A stretch of DNA of 64,000 bases, taken from NCBI GenBank assembly GCA_947095585.1, contig OX352763.1:119851787-119915786 (forward strand). The letters run 5' to 3'. The DNA comes from Nephrocerus scutellatus. Its lineage: Eukaryota > Arthropoda > Insecta > Diptera > Pipunculidae. Below the pieces are notes generated by a model. The model saw only the letters and a list, made by a program, of their open reading frames with translations. It was not told the DNA's origin and did not search any database. Every line of letters starts with the position of its first letter. Position 1 is the first letter of the stretch. Shown here in pieces: positions 52,201 through 64,000 of the stretch. Position numbers and translations under genes: made by a program.

Positions 52201-55200
52201 GTTGGAGATTGCAGCAAGCAGGGTGAGGTTATAACACTACCACAACTATGAGTGGTACAATAAACCTTTTAAACCACTAACAAAACTATGACACAAGTGG
52301 TGTAATAAACTTATTTTAGAACCACAATTTTAGAACCACAACTAAAGAAAAGTTTTCACGACCGAGAACGTGGAAGAACTGTTGACAAGAGAACGTGTGT
52401 CCCTTTTTATATCAAAGCAGTTCAGAAAAGAGGCAACGAAAATGAGGATCGATGTCATTGGGCAGTATACGATAGACAATGTTGAGTGAGAAAGTATACG
52501 ATGGAAAATATTATCTGTATATATATATGTCTAGACCGTCCGTCTAGACTGCCTGTCTGGACCGTCCGTCCAGACTGCACTTTGTTCATACAAACCCTAT
52601 GTGTCTATATATATGTGTATATAAAATAAATACCTATCAATGTATATAAGATTAATATTCGGCAATACTGCCTGTCAAGACCGTCCGTCAAGACTACCTG
52701 TCTAGACCGTCCGTCTAGACTGCTGAAGGAGCAGAAGCTTTCGTAAAATTGAAAGGCATTGCGTAGTAAATAAGAAATACTTAGGTGAAAAATATAAGAA
52801 TAACTAATAATAACTAGTAATAACTTAACTTAGAAATTAACCTACCTATCAGAAGTGTTGTGAAACTTGAAGGTCAATTCAATTAAATACGATTTTTTAA
52901 AAACGTCGCTCAATGTAAAGACTGGTAGGCCGAGTATTGCACAAGAGCCTCCATAAGATATGCCGAGCAAAAATATGCTTAGCAGTTTACAGGTGAATGG
53001 TGGAATGGGCAGATCTGTGAGTATTGCACAAATCAGATCTGGGAGCTAGGGGACCCAGAGTGAGAATACAGGCGACAGTGCAAGTATTTCACAATAGGGT
53101 GGTTAACTATGTTGGATAAAATACTGTGACTGATATTGTGTGTAAAGAATAATATAAATTTTGAAAAAAGGATAATATAATTAGGAACAAAAGATAATAT
53201 AATGAGCAAATGAAGTATATAGAGTAGCATAATAATAAATGTAAGGGCAAAGAGTGGGTAAAAAGGAGTTCCCGTAAAGGGATTCCTATGCGCAACATAG
53301 GAAGGCTGTCTAATAAGCTTTTCGACCCCAGCCAAAGGGTCTCATCAGTTAGATTTAATGTATGATGTTAAAGAACATCGAGGGTATAGGAGGATTGTAA
53401 CGAGTTACAAAATTGTGGGAATGCAATAAGGAAGTGATACTTATATATTGTTAAAGTTATAAAATATCATAAAATATCAAGGATAAAAGTATAAAAATGA
53501 TTTGAAAACAAACCTAAGGGAGCCGTGTAATTAATAGATGAGAAAAGGACAAGTTGTTGTATGGGAAACCACTTAAAAGGCAACAAAGGTAGTTGTGTGT
53601 AATTGTGTGTACTTGTAATGAAACGAGTTAAATAATTTTTAAAAAATATAAATTTTAAACTTACGTACAAGTAAGTAGAGGCAAAACAGAATTATTGTTG
53701 GAGATTGCAGCAAGCAGTTAAGTAATTTTTTAAAAAAAGTAATTTTTTTAAAAATAAAAATAAAAATTCCAAACTTACGTACAGGTAGGTAGAAGCACCG
53801 AAGAGGAAGATGCAAACCAAAATTGTTGTTGGAGATTGCAGCAAGCAGGGTGAGGTTATAACACTACCACAACTATGAGTGGTACAATAAACCTTTTAAA
53901 CCACTAACAAAACTATGACACAAGTGGTGTAATAAACTTATTTTAGAACCACAATTTTAGAACCACAACTAAAGAAAAGTTTTCACGACCGAGAACGTGG
54001 AAGAACTGTTGACAAGAGAACGTGTGTCCCTTTTTATATCAAAGCAGTTCAGAAAAGAGGCAACGAAAATGAGGATCGATGTCATTGGGCAGTATACGAT
54101 AGACAATGTTGAGTGAGAAAGTATACGATGGAAAATATTATCTGTATATATATATGTCTAGACCGTCCGTCTAGACTGCCTGTCTGGACCGTCCGTCCAG
54201 ACTGCACTTTGTTCATACAAACCCTATGTGTCTATATATATGTGTATATAAAATAAATACCTATCAATGTATATAAGATTAATATTCGGCAATACTGCCT
54301 GTCAAGACCGTCCGTCAAGACTACCTGTCTAGACCGTCCGTCTAGACTGCTGAAGGAGCAGAAGCTTTCGTAAAATTGAAAGGCATTGCGTAGTAAATAA
54401 GAAATACTTAGGTGAAAAATATAAGAATAACTAATAATAACTAGTAATAACTTAACTTAGAAATTAACCTACCTATCAGAAGTGTTGTGAAACTTGAAGG
54501 TCAATTCAATTAAATACGATTTTTTAAAAACGTCGCTCAATGTAAAGACTGGTAGGCCGAGTATTGCACAAGAGCCTCCATAAGATATGCCGAGCAAAAA
54601 TATGCTTAGCAGTTTACAGGTGAATGGTGGAATGGGCAGATCTGTGAGTATTGCACAAATCAGATCTGGGAGCTAGGGGACCCAGAGTGAGAATACAGGC
54701 GACAGTGCAAGTATTTCACAATAGGGTGGTTAACTATGTTGGATAAAATACTGTGACTGATATTGTGTGTAAAGAATAATATAAATTTTGAAAAAAGGAT
54801 AATATAATTAGGAACAAAAGATAATATAATGAGCAAATGAAGTATATAGAGTAGCATAATAATAAATGTAAGGGCAAAGAGTGGGTAAAAAGGAGTTCCC
54901 GTAAAGGGATTCCTATGCGCAACATAGGAAGGCTGTCTAATAAGCTTTTCGACCCCAGCCAAAGGGTCTCATCAGTTAGATTTAATGTATGATGTTAAAG
55001 AACATCGAGGGTATAGGAGGATTGTAACGAGTTACAAAATTGTGGGAATGCAATAAGGAAGTGATACTTATATATTGTTAAAGTTATAAAATATCATAAA
55101 ATATCAAGGATAAAAGTATAAAAATGATTTGAAAACAAACCTAAGGGAGCCGTGTAATTAATAGATGAGAAAAGGACAAGTTGTTGTATGGGAAACCACT

Positions 55201-58200
55201 TAAAAGGCAACAAAGGTAGTTGTGTGTAATTGTGTGTACTTGTAATGAAACGAGTTAAATAATTTTTAAAAAATATAAATTTTAAACTTACGTACAAGTA
55301 AGTAGAGGCAAAACAGAATTATTGTTGGAGATTGCAGCAAGCAGTTAAGTAATTTTTTAAAAAAAGTAATTTTTTTAAAAATAAAAATAAAAATTCCAAA
55401 CTTACGTACAGGTAGGTAGAAGCACCGAAGAGGAAGATGCAAACCAAAATTGTTGTTGGAGATTGCAGCAAGCAGGGTGAGGTTATAACACTACCACAAC
55501 TATGAGTGGTACAATAAACCTTTTAAACCACTAACAAAACTATGACACAAGTGGTGTAATAAACTTATTTTAGAACCACAATTTTAGAACCACAACTAAA
55601 GAAAAGTTTTCACGACCGAGAACGTGGAAGAACTGTTGACAAGAGAACGTGTGTCCCTTTTTATATCAAAGCAGTTCAGAAAAGAGGCAACGAAAATGAG
55701 GATCGATGTCATTGGGCAGTATACGATAGACAATGTTGAGTGAGAAAGTATACGATGGAAAATATTATCTGTATATATATATGTCTAGACCGTCCGTCTA
55801 GACTGCCTGTCTGGACCGTCCGTCCAGACTGCACTTTGTTCATACAAACCCTATGTGTCTATATATATGTGTATATAAAATAAATACCTATCAATGTATA
55901 TAAGATTAATATTCGGCAATACTGCCTGTCAAGACCGTCCGTCAAGACTACCTGTCTAGACCGTCCGTCTAGACTGCTGAAGGAGCAGAAGCTTTCGTAA
56001 AATTGAAAGGCATTGCGTAGTAAATAAGAAATACTTAGGTGAAAAATATAAGAATAACTAATAATAACTAGTAATAACTTAACTTAGAAATTAACCTACC
56101 TATCAGAAGTGTTGTGAAACTTGAAGGTCAATTCAATTAAATACGATTTTTTAAAAACGTCGCTCAATGTAAAGACTGGTAGGCCGAGTATTGCACAAGA
56201 GCCTCCATAAGATATGCCGAGCAAAAATATGCTTAGCAGTTTACAGGTGAATGGTGGAATGGGCAGATCTGTGAGTATTGCACAAATCAGATCTGGGAGC
56301 TAGGGGACCCAGAGTGAGAATACAGGCGACAGTGCAAGTATTTCACAATAGGGTGGTTAACTATGTTGGATAAAATACTGTGACTGATATTGTGTGTAAA
56401 GAATAATATAAATTTTGAAAAAAGGATAATATAATTAGGAACAAAAGATAATATAATGAGCAAATGAAGTATATAGAGTAGCATAATAATAAATGTAAGG
56501 GCAAAGAGTGGGTAAAAAGGAGTTCCCGTAAAGGGATTCCTATGCGCAACATAGGAAGGCTGTCTAATAAGCTTTTCGACCCCAGCCAAAGGGTCTCATC
56601 AGTTAGATTTAATGTATGATGTTAAAGAACATCGAGGGTATAGGAGGATTGTAACGAGTTACAAAATTGTGGGAATGCAATAAGGAAGTGATACTTATAT
56701 ATTGTTAAAGTTATAAAATATCATAAAATATCAAGGATAAAAGTATAAAAATGATTTGAAAACAAACCTAAGGGAGCCGTGTAATTAATAGATGAGAAAA
56801 GGACAAGTTGTTGTATGGGAAACCACTTAAAAGGCAACAAAGGTAGTTGTGTGTAATTGTGTGTACTTGTAATGAAACGAGTTAAATAATTTTTAAAAAA
56901 TATAAATTTTAAACTTACGTACAAGTAAGTAGAGGCAAAACAGAATTATTGTTGGAGATTGCAGCAAGCAGTTAAGTAATTTTTTAAAAAAAGTAATTTT
57001 TTTAAAAATAAAAATAAAAATTCCAAACTTACGTACAGGTAGGTAGAAGCACCGAAGAGGAAGATGCAAACCAAAATTGTTGTTGGAGATTGCAGCAAGC
57101 AGGGTGAGGTTATAACACTACCACAACTATGAGTGGTACAATAAACCTTTTAAACCACTAACAAAACTATGACACAAGTGGTGTAATAAACTTATTTTAG
57201 AACCACAATTTTAGAACCACAACTAAAGAAAAGTTTTCACGACCGAGAACGTGGAAGAACTGTTGACAAGAGAACGTGTGTCCCTTTTTATATCAAAGCA
57301 GTTCAGAAAAGAGGCAACGAAAATGAGGATCGATGTCATTGGGCAGTATACGATAGACAATGTTGAGTGAGAAAGTATACGATGGAAAATATTATCTGTA
57401 TATATATATGTCTAGACCGTCCGTCTAGACTGCCTGTCTGGACCGTCCGTCCAGACTGCACTTTGTTCATACAAACCCTATGTGTCTATATATATGTGTA
57501 TATAAAATAAATACCTATCAATGTATATAAGATTAATATTCGGCAATACTGCCTGTCAAGACCGTCCGTCAAGACTACCTGTCTAGACCGTCCGTCTAGA
57601 CTGCTGAAGGAGCAGAAGCTTTCGTAAAATTGAAAGGCATTGCGTAGTAAATAAGAAATACTTAGGTGAAAAATATAAGAATAACTAATAATAACTAGTA
57701 ATAACTTAACTTAGAAATTAACCTACCTATCAGAAGTGTTGTGAAACTTGAAGGTCAATTCAATTAAATACGATTTTTTAAAAACGTCGCTCAATGTAAA
57801 GACTGGTAGGCCGAGTATTGCACAAGAGCCTCCATAAGATATGCCGAGCAAAAATATGCTTAGCAGTTTACAGGTGAATGGTGGAATGGGCAGATCTGTG
57901 AGTATTGCACAAATCAGATCTGGGAGCTAGGGGACCCAGAGTGAGAATACAGGCGACAGTGCAAGTATTTCACAATAGGGTGGTTAACTATGTTGGATAA
58001 AATACTGTGACTGATATTGTGTGTAAAGAATAATATAAATTTTGAAAAAAGGATAATATAATTAGGAACAAAAGATAATATAATGAGCAAATGAAGTATA
58101 TAGAGTAGCATAATAATAAATGTAAGGGCAAAGAGTGGGTAAAAAGGAGTTCCCGTAAAGGGATTCCTATGCGCAACATAGGAAGGCTGTCTAATAAGCT

Positions 58201-61200
58201 TTTCGACCCCAGCCAAAGGGTCTCATCAGTTAGATTTAATGTATGATGTTAAAGAACATCGAGGGTATAGGAGGATTGTAACGAGTTACAAAATTGTGGG
58301 AATGCAATAAGGAAGTGATACTTATATATTGTTAAAGTTATAAAATATCATAAAATATCAAGGATAAAAGTATAAAAATGATTTGAAAACAAACCTAAGG
58401 GAGCCGTGTAATTAATAGATGAGAAAAGGACAAGTTGTTGTATGGGAAACCACTTAAAAGGCAACAAAGGTAGTTGTGTGTAATTGTGTGTACTTGTAAT
58501 GAAACGAGTTAAATAATTTTTAAAAAATATAAATTTTAAACTTACGTACAAGTAAGTAGAGGCAAAACAGAATTATTGTTGGAGATTGCAGCAAGCAGTT
58601 AAGTAATTTTTTAAAAAAAGTAATTTTTTTAAAAATAAAAATAAAAATTCCAAACTTACGTACAGGTAGGTAGAAGCACCGAAGAGGAAGATGCAAACCA
58701 AAATTGTTGTTGGAGATTGCAGCAAGCAGGGTGAGGTTATAACACTACCACAACTATGAGTGGTACAATAAACCTTTTAAACCACTAACAAAACTATGAC
58801 ACAAGTGGTGTAATAAACTTATTTTAGAACCACAATTTTAGAACCACAACTAAAGAAAAGTTTTCACGACCGAGAACGTGGAAGAACTGTTGACAAGAGA
58901 ACGTGTGTCCCTTTTTATATCAAAGCAGTTCAGAAAAGAGGCAACGAAAATGAGGATCGATGTCATTGGGCAGTATACGATAGACAATGTTGAGTGAGAA
59001 AGTATACGATGGAAAATATTATCTGTATATATATATGTCTAGACCGTCCGTCTAGACTGCCTGTCTGGACCGTCCGTCCAGACTGCACTTTGTTCATACA
59101 AACCCTATGTGTCTATATATATGTGTATATAAAATAAATACCTATCAATGTATATAAGATTAATATTCGGCAATACTGCCTGTCAAGACCGTCCGTCAAG
59201 ACTACCTGTCTAGACCGTCCGTCTAGACTGCTGAAGGAGCAGAAGCTTTCGTAAAATTGAAAGGCATTGCGTAGTAAATAAGAAATACTTAGGTGAAAAA
59301 TATAAGAATAACTAATAATAACTAGTAATAACTTAACTTAGAAATTAACCTACCTATCAGAAGTGTTGTGAAACTTGAAGGTCAATTCAATTAAATACGA
59401 TTTTTTAAAAACGTCGCTCAATGTAAAGACTGGTAGGCCGAGTATTGCACAAGAGCCTCCATAAGATATGCCGAGCAAAAATATGCTTAGCAGTTTACAG
59501 GTGAATGGTGGAATGGGCAGATCTGTGAGTATTGCACAAATCAGATCTGGGAGCTAGGGGACCCAGAGTGAGAATACAGGCGACAGTGCAAGTATTTCAC
59601 AATAGGGTGGTTAACTATGTTGGATAAAATACTGTGACTGATATTGTGTGTAAAGAATAATATAAATTTTGAAAAAAGGATAATATAATTAGGAACAAAA
59701 GATAATATAATGAGCAAATGAAGTATATAGAGTAGCATAATAATAAATGTAAGGGCAAAGAGTGGGTAAAAAGGAGTTCCCGTAAAGGGATTCCTATGCG
59801 CAACATAGGAAGGCTGTCTAATAAGCTTTTCGACCCCAGCCAAAGGGTCTCATCAGTTAGATTTAATGTATGATGTTAAAGAACATCGAGGGTATAGGAG
59901 GATTGTAACGAGTTACAAAATTGTGGGAATGCAATAAGGAAGTGATACTTATATATTGTTAAAGTTATAAAATATCATAAAATATCAAGGATAAAAGTAT
60001 AAAAATGATTTGAAAACAAACCTAAGGGAGCCGTGTAATTAATAGATGAGAAAAGGACAAGTTGTTGTATGGGAAACCACTTAAAAGGCAACAAAGGTAG
60101 TTGTGTGTAATTGTGTGTACTTGTAATGAAACGAGTTAAATAATTTTTAAAAAATATAAATTTTAAACTTACGTACAAGTAAGTAGAGGCAAAACAGAAT
60201 TATTGTTGGAGATTGCAGCAAGCAGTTAAGTAATTTTTTAAAAAAAGTAATTTTTTTAAAAATAAAAATAAAAATTCCAAACTTACGTACAGGTAGGTAG
60301 AAGCACCGAAGAGGAAGATGCAAACCAAAATTGTTGTTGGAGATTGCAGCAAGCAGGGTGAGGTTATAACACTACCACAACTATGAGTGGTACAATAAAC
60401 CTTTTAAACCACTAACAAAACTATGACACAAGTGGTGTAATAAACTTATTTTAGAACCACAATTTTAGAACCACAACTAAAGAAAAGTTTTCACGACCGA
60501 GAACGTGGAAGAACTGTTGACAAGAGAACGTGTGTCCCTTTTTATATCAAAGCAGTTCAGAAAAGAGGCAACGAAAATGAGGATCGATGTCATTGGGCAG
60601 TATACGATAGACAATGTTGAGTGAGAAAGTATACGATGGAAAATATTATCTGTATATATATATGTCTAGACCGTCCGTCTAGACTGCCTGTCTGGACCGT
60701 CCGTCCAGACTGCACTTTGTTCATACAAACCCTATGTGTCTATATATATGTGTATATAAAATAAATACCTATCAATGTATATAAGATTAATATTCGGCAA
60801 TACTGCCTGTCAAGACCGTCCGTCAAGACTACCTGTCTAGACCGTCCGTCTAGACTGCTGAAGGAGCAGAAGCTTTCGTAAAATTGAAAGGCATTGCGTA
60901 GTAAATAAGAAATACTTAGGTGAAAAATATAAGAATAACTAATAATAACTAGTAATAACTTAACTTAGAAATTAACCTACCTATCAGAAGTGTTGTGAAA
61001 CTTGAAGGTCAATTCAATTAAATACGATTTTTTAAAAACGTCGCTCAATGTAAAGACTGGTAGGCCGAGTATTGCACAAGAGCCTCCATAAGATATGCCG
61101 AGCAAAAATATGCTTAGCAGTTTACAGGTGAATGGTGGAATGGGCAGATCTGTGAGTATTGCACAAATCAGATCTGGGAGCTAGGGGACCCAGAGTGAGA

Positions 61201-62654
61201 ATACAGGCGACAGTGCAAGTATTTCACAATAGGGTGGTTAACTATGTTGGATAAAATACTGTGACTGATATTGTGTGTAAAGAATAATATAAATTTTGAA
61301 AAAAGGATAATATAATTAGGAACAAAAGATAATATAATGAGCAAATGAAGTATATAGAGTAGCATAATAATAAATGTAAGGGCAAAGAGTGGGTAAAAAG
61401 GAGTTCCCGTAAAGGGATTCCTATGCGCAACATAGGAAGGCTGTCTAATAAGCTTTTCGACCCCAGCCAAAGGGTCTCATCAGTTAGATTTAATGTATGA
61501 TGTTAAAGAACATCGAGGGTATAGGAGGATTGTAACGAGTTACAAAATTGTGGGAATGCAATAAGGAAGTGATACTTATATATTGTTAAAGTTATAAAAT
61601 ATCATAAAATATCAAGGATAAAAGTATAAAAATGATTTGAAAACAAACCTAAGGGAGCCGTGTAATTAATAGATGAGAAAAGGACAAGTTGTTGTATGGG
61701 AAACCACTTAAAAGGCAACAAAGGTAGTTGTGTGTAATTGTGTGTACTTGTAATGAAACGAGTTAAATAATTTTTAAAAAATATAAATTTTAAACTTACG
61801 TACAAGTAAGTAGAGGCAAAACAGAATTATTGTTGGAGATTGCAGCAAGCAGTTAAGTAATTTTTTAAAAAAAGTAATTTTTTTAAAAATAAAAATAAAA
61901 ATTCCAAACTTACGTACAGGTAGGTAGAAGCACCGAAGAGGAAGATGCAAACCAAAATTGTTGTTGGAGATTGCAGCAAGCAGGGTGAGGTTATAACACT
62001 ACCACAACTATGAGTGGTACAATAAACCTTTTAAACCACTAACAAAACTATGACACAAGTGGTGTAATAAACTTATTTTAGAACCACAATTTTAGAACCA
62101 CAACTAAAGAAAAGTTTTCACGACCGAGAACGTGGAAGAACTGTTGACAAGAGAACGTGTGTCCCTTTTTATATCAAAGCAGTTCAGAAAAGAGGCAACG
62201 AAAATGAGGATCGATGTCATTGGGCAGTATACGATAGACAATGTTGAGTGAGAAAGTATACGATGGAAAATATTATCTGTATATATATATGTCTAGACCG
62301 TCCGTCTAGACTGCCTGTCTGGACCGTCCGTCCAGACTGCACTTTGTTCATACAAACCCTATGTGTCTATATATATGTGTATATAAAATAAATACCTATC
62401 AATGTATATAAGATTAATATTCGGCAATACTGCCTGTCAAGACCGTCCGTCAAGACTACCTGTCTAGACCGTCCGTCTAGACTGCTGAAGGAGCAGAAGC
62501 TTTCGTAAAATTGAAAGGCATTGCGTAGTAAATAAGAAATACTTAGGTGAAAAATATAAGAATAACTAATAATAACTAGTAATAACTTAACTTAGAAATT
62601 AACCTACCTATCAGAAGTGTTGTGAAACTTGAAGGTCAATTCAATTAAATACGA

Positions 62655-64000
62655 TTTTTTAAAAACGTCGCTCAATGTAAAGACTGGTAGGCCGAGTATT
62701 GCACAAGAGCCTCCATAAGATATGCCGAGCAAAAATATGCTTAGCAGTTTACAGGTGAATGGTGGAATGGGCAGATCTGTGAGTATTGCACAAATCAGAT
62801 CTGGGAGCTAGGGGACCCAGAGTGAGAATACAGGCGACAGTGCAAGTATTTCACAATAGGGTGGTTAACTATGTTGGATAAAATACTGTGACTGATATTG
62901 TGTGTAAAGAATAATATAAATTTTGAAAAAAGGATAATATAATTAGGAACAAAAGATAATATAATGAGCAAATGAAGTATATAGAGTAGCATAATAATAA
63001 ATGTAAGGGCAAAGAGTGGGTAAAAAGGAGTTCCCGTAAAGGGATTCCTATGCGCAACATAGGAAGGCTGTCTAATAAGCTTTTCGACCCCAGCCAAAGG
63101 GTCTCATCAGTTAGATTTAATGTATGATGTTAAAGAACATCGAGGGTATAGGAGGATTGTAACGAGTTACAAAATTGTGGGAATGCAATAAGGAAGTGAT
63201 ACTTATATATTGTTAAAGTTATAAAATATCATAAAATATCAAGGATAAAAGTATAAAAATGATTTGAAAACAAACCTAAGGGAGCCGTGTAATTAATAGA
63301 TGAGAAAAGGACAAGTTGTTGTATGGGAAACCACTTAAAAGGCAACAAAGGTAGTTGTGTGTAATTGTGTGTACTTGTAATGAAACGAGTTAAATAATTT
63401 TTAAAAAATATAAATTTTAAACTTACGTACAAGTAAGTAGAGGCAAAACAGAATTATTGTTGGAGATTGCAGCAAGCAGTTAAGTAATTTTTTAAAAAAA
63501 GTAATTTTTTTAAAAATAAAAATAAAAATTCCAAACTTACGTACAGGTAGGTAGAAGCACCGAAGAGGAAGATGCAAACCAAAATTGTTGTTGGAGATTG
63601 CAGCAAGCAGGGTGAGGTTATAACACTACCACAACTATGAGTGGTACAATAAACCTTTTAAACCACTAACAAAACTATGACACAAGTGGTGTAATAAACT
63701 TATTTTAGAACCACAATTTTAGAACCACAACTAAAGAAAAGTTTTCACGACCGAGAACGTGGAAGAACTGTTGACAAGAGAACGTGTGTCCCTTTTTATA
63801 TCAAAGCAGTTCAGAAAAGAGGCAACGAAAATGAGGATCGATGTCATTGGGCAGTATACGATAGACAATGTTGAGTGAGAAAGTATACGATGGAAAATAT
63901 TATCTGTATATATATATGTCTAGACCGTCCGTCTAGACTGCCTGTCTGGACCGTCCGTCCAGACTGCACTTTGTTCATACAAACCCTATGTGTCTATATA
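62655..64000. repeat. 26th B unit, cut by window edge
   Basis: It follows the B consensus for 1346 bp, through the first palindrome pair, and ends near the TA run at the window limit. It is not a biological truncation as far as can be seen; the array probably continues to the right. Confidence 0.95.

Larger units (their letters stand above)
21980..64000. repeat. Tandem macrosatellite array B, 1627-bp unit
   Basis: Twenty-five complete copies and a 26th cut by the window edge. Starts are 21980 + 1627k: 21980, 23607, 25234, 26861, 28488, 30115, 31742, 33369, 34996, 36623, 38250, 39877, 41504, 43131, 44758, 46385, 48012, 49639, 51266, 52893, 54520, 56147, 57774, 59401, 61028 and 62655. Spacing is exactly constant. 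Relative to A the unit is 18 bp longer: +3 after the T6 tract, -1, -3, -1, +18 in an A/T-rich stretch and +2 in a TA run. There are also 13 substitutions, corresponding to A1 positions 1442, 1483, 1592, 1801, 2164, 2224, 2288, 2334, 2418, 2530, 2806, 2887 and 2931. The array has no right boundary here, so its full length is unknown. Confidence 0.97.

Noticed and set aside
1576..63432. Regularly recurring minus-strand open frames of 97/100, 64/63 and 67 codons as a tandem gene family
   Set aside because: The 97/100- and 67-codon frames start with TTG, overlap other open frames, are T-rich and hydrophobic by composition, and repeat only because the satellite repeats. The 67-codon frame exists only in B, through a 1-bp tract change.

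Overview
This window is almost entirely (about 98%) a eukaryotic-looking macrosatellite. Two head-to-tail tandem arrays of a long, AT-rich, apparently non-coding unit sit next to a short left flank. I found no recognisable protein-coding gene, rRNA, tRNA, CRISPR array or autonomous transposon. The nature of the DNA (kilobase-scale satellite, degenerate minisatellite, no gene density, AT-richness) points to a metazoan or other eukaryotic nuclear chromosome. I cannot name the organism from sequence alone.

Layout. 1-838 is non-array DNA with no recognised gene and one unconvincing 78-codon ORF. 844-1433 is a degenerate minisatellite built on GTTAGATG/GTTAGTGGG-like words; its top strand carries a single C in 590 nt. 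1426-21980 is array A: 12 complete 1609-bp units and a 13th cut after 1247 bp. 21980-64000 is array B: 25 complete 1627-bp units and a 26th that runs off the window. A and B units are the same family; I count 13 substitutions and 6 length differences between them. Within each block the spacing is exactly constant and I saw no variant where I compared copies. The change from A to B is abrupt, with no interleaving.

Unit anatomy (A1 coordinates). T6 tract at 1426; a 13-bp word repeated at 1462 and 1549, the second copy lying between two self-complementary CAGATCTG boxes; a run of short hairpins at 1804-1867; a diverged internal duplication of about 0.1 kb at 2167-2365; a second diverged duplication at 2379-2462 followed by a perfect 14-bp duplication; a TA run at 2661-2672; then two pairs of palindromic 26-bp modules (2673-2719 and 2816-2862) flanking a TATA-like sequence at 2760-2770. 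The unit ends at 3034, where the next T6 begins.

Points that stand out: both array starts (left flank to A, and A to B) lie at the same unit phase, the T6 tract; the A/B breakpoint lies immediately beside the palindrome cluster; the palindromes include one arm pair with a compensatory change; and the left flank is strikingly C-depleted. No gene network can be described. If the locus has a function, it is more likely structural (subtelomere, centromere or amplified satellite) or through a repeat-derived RNA; both are inference.
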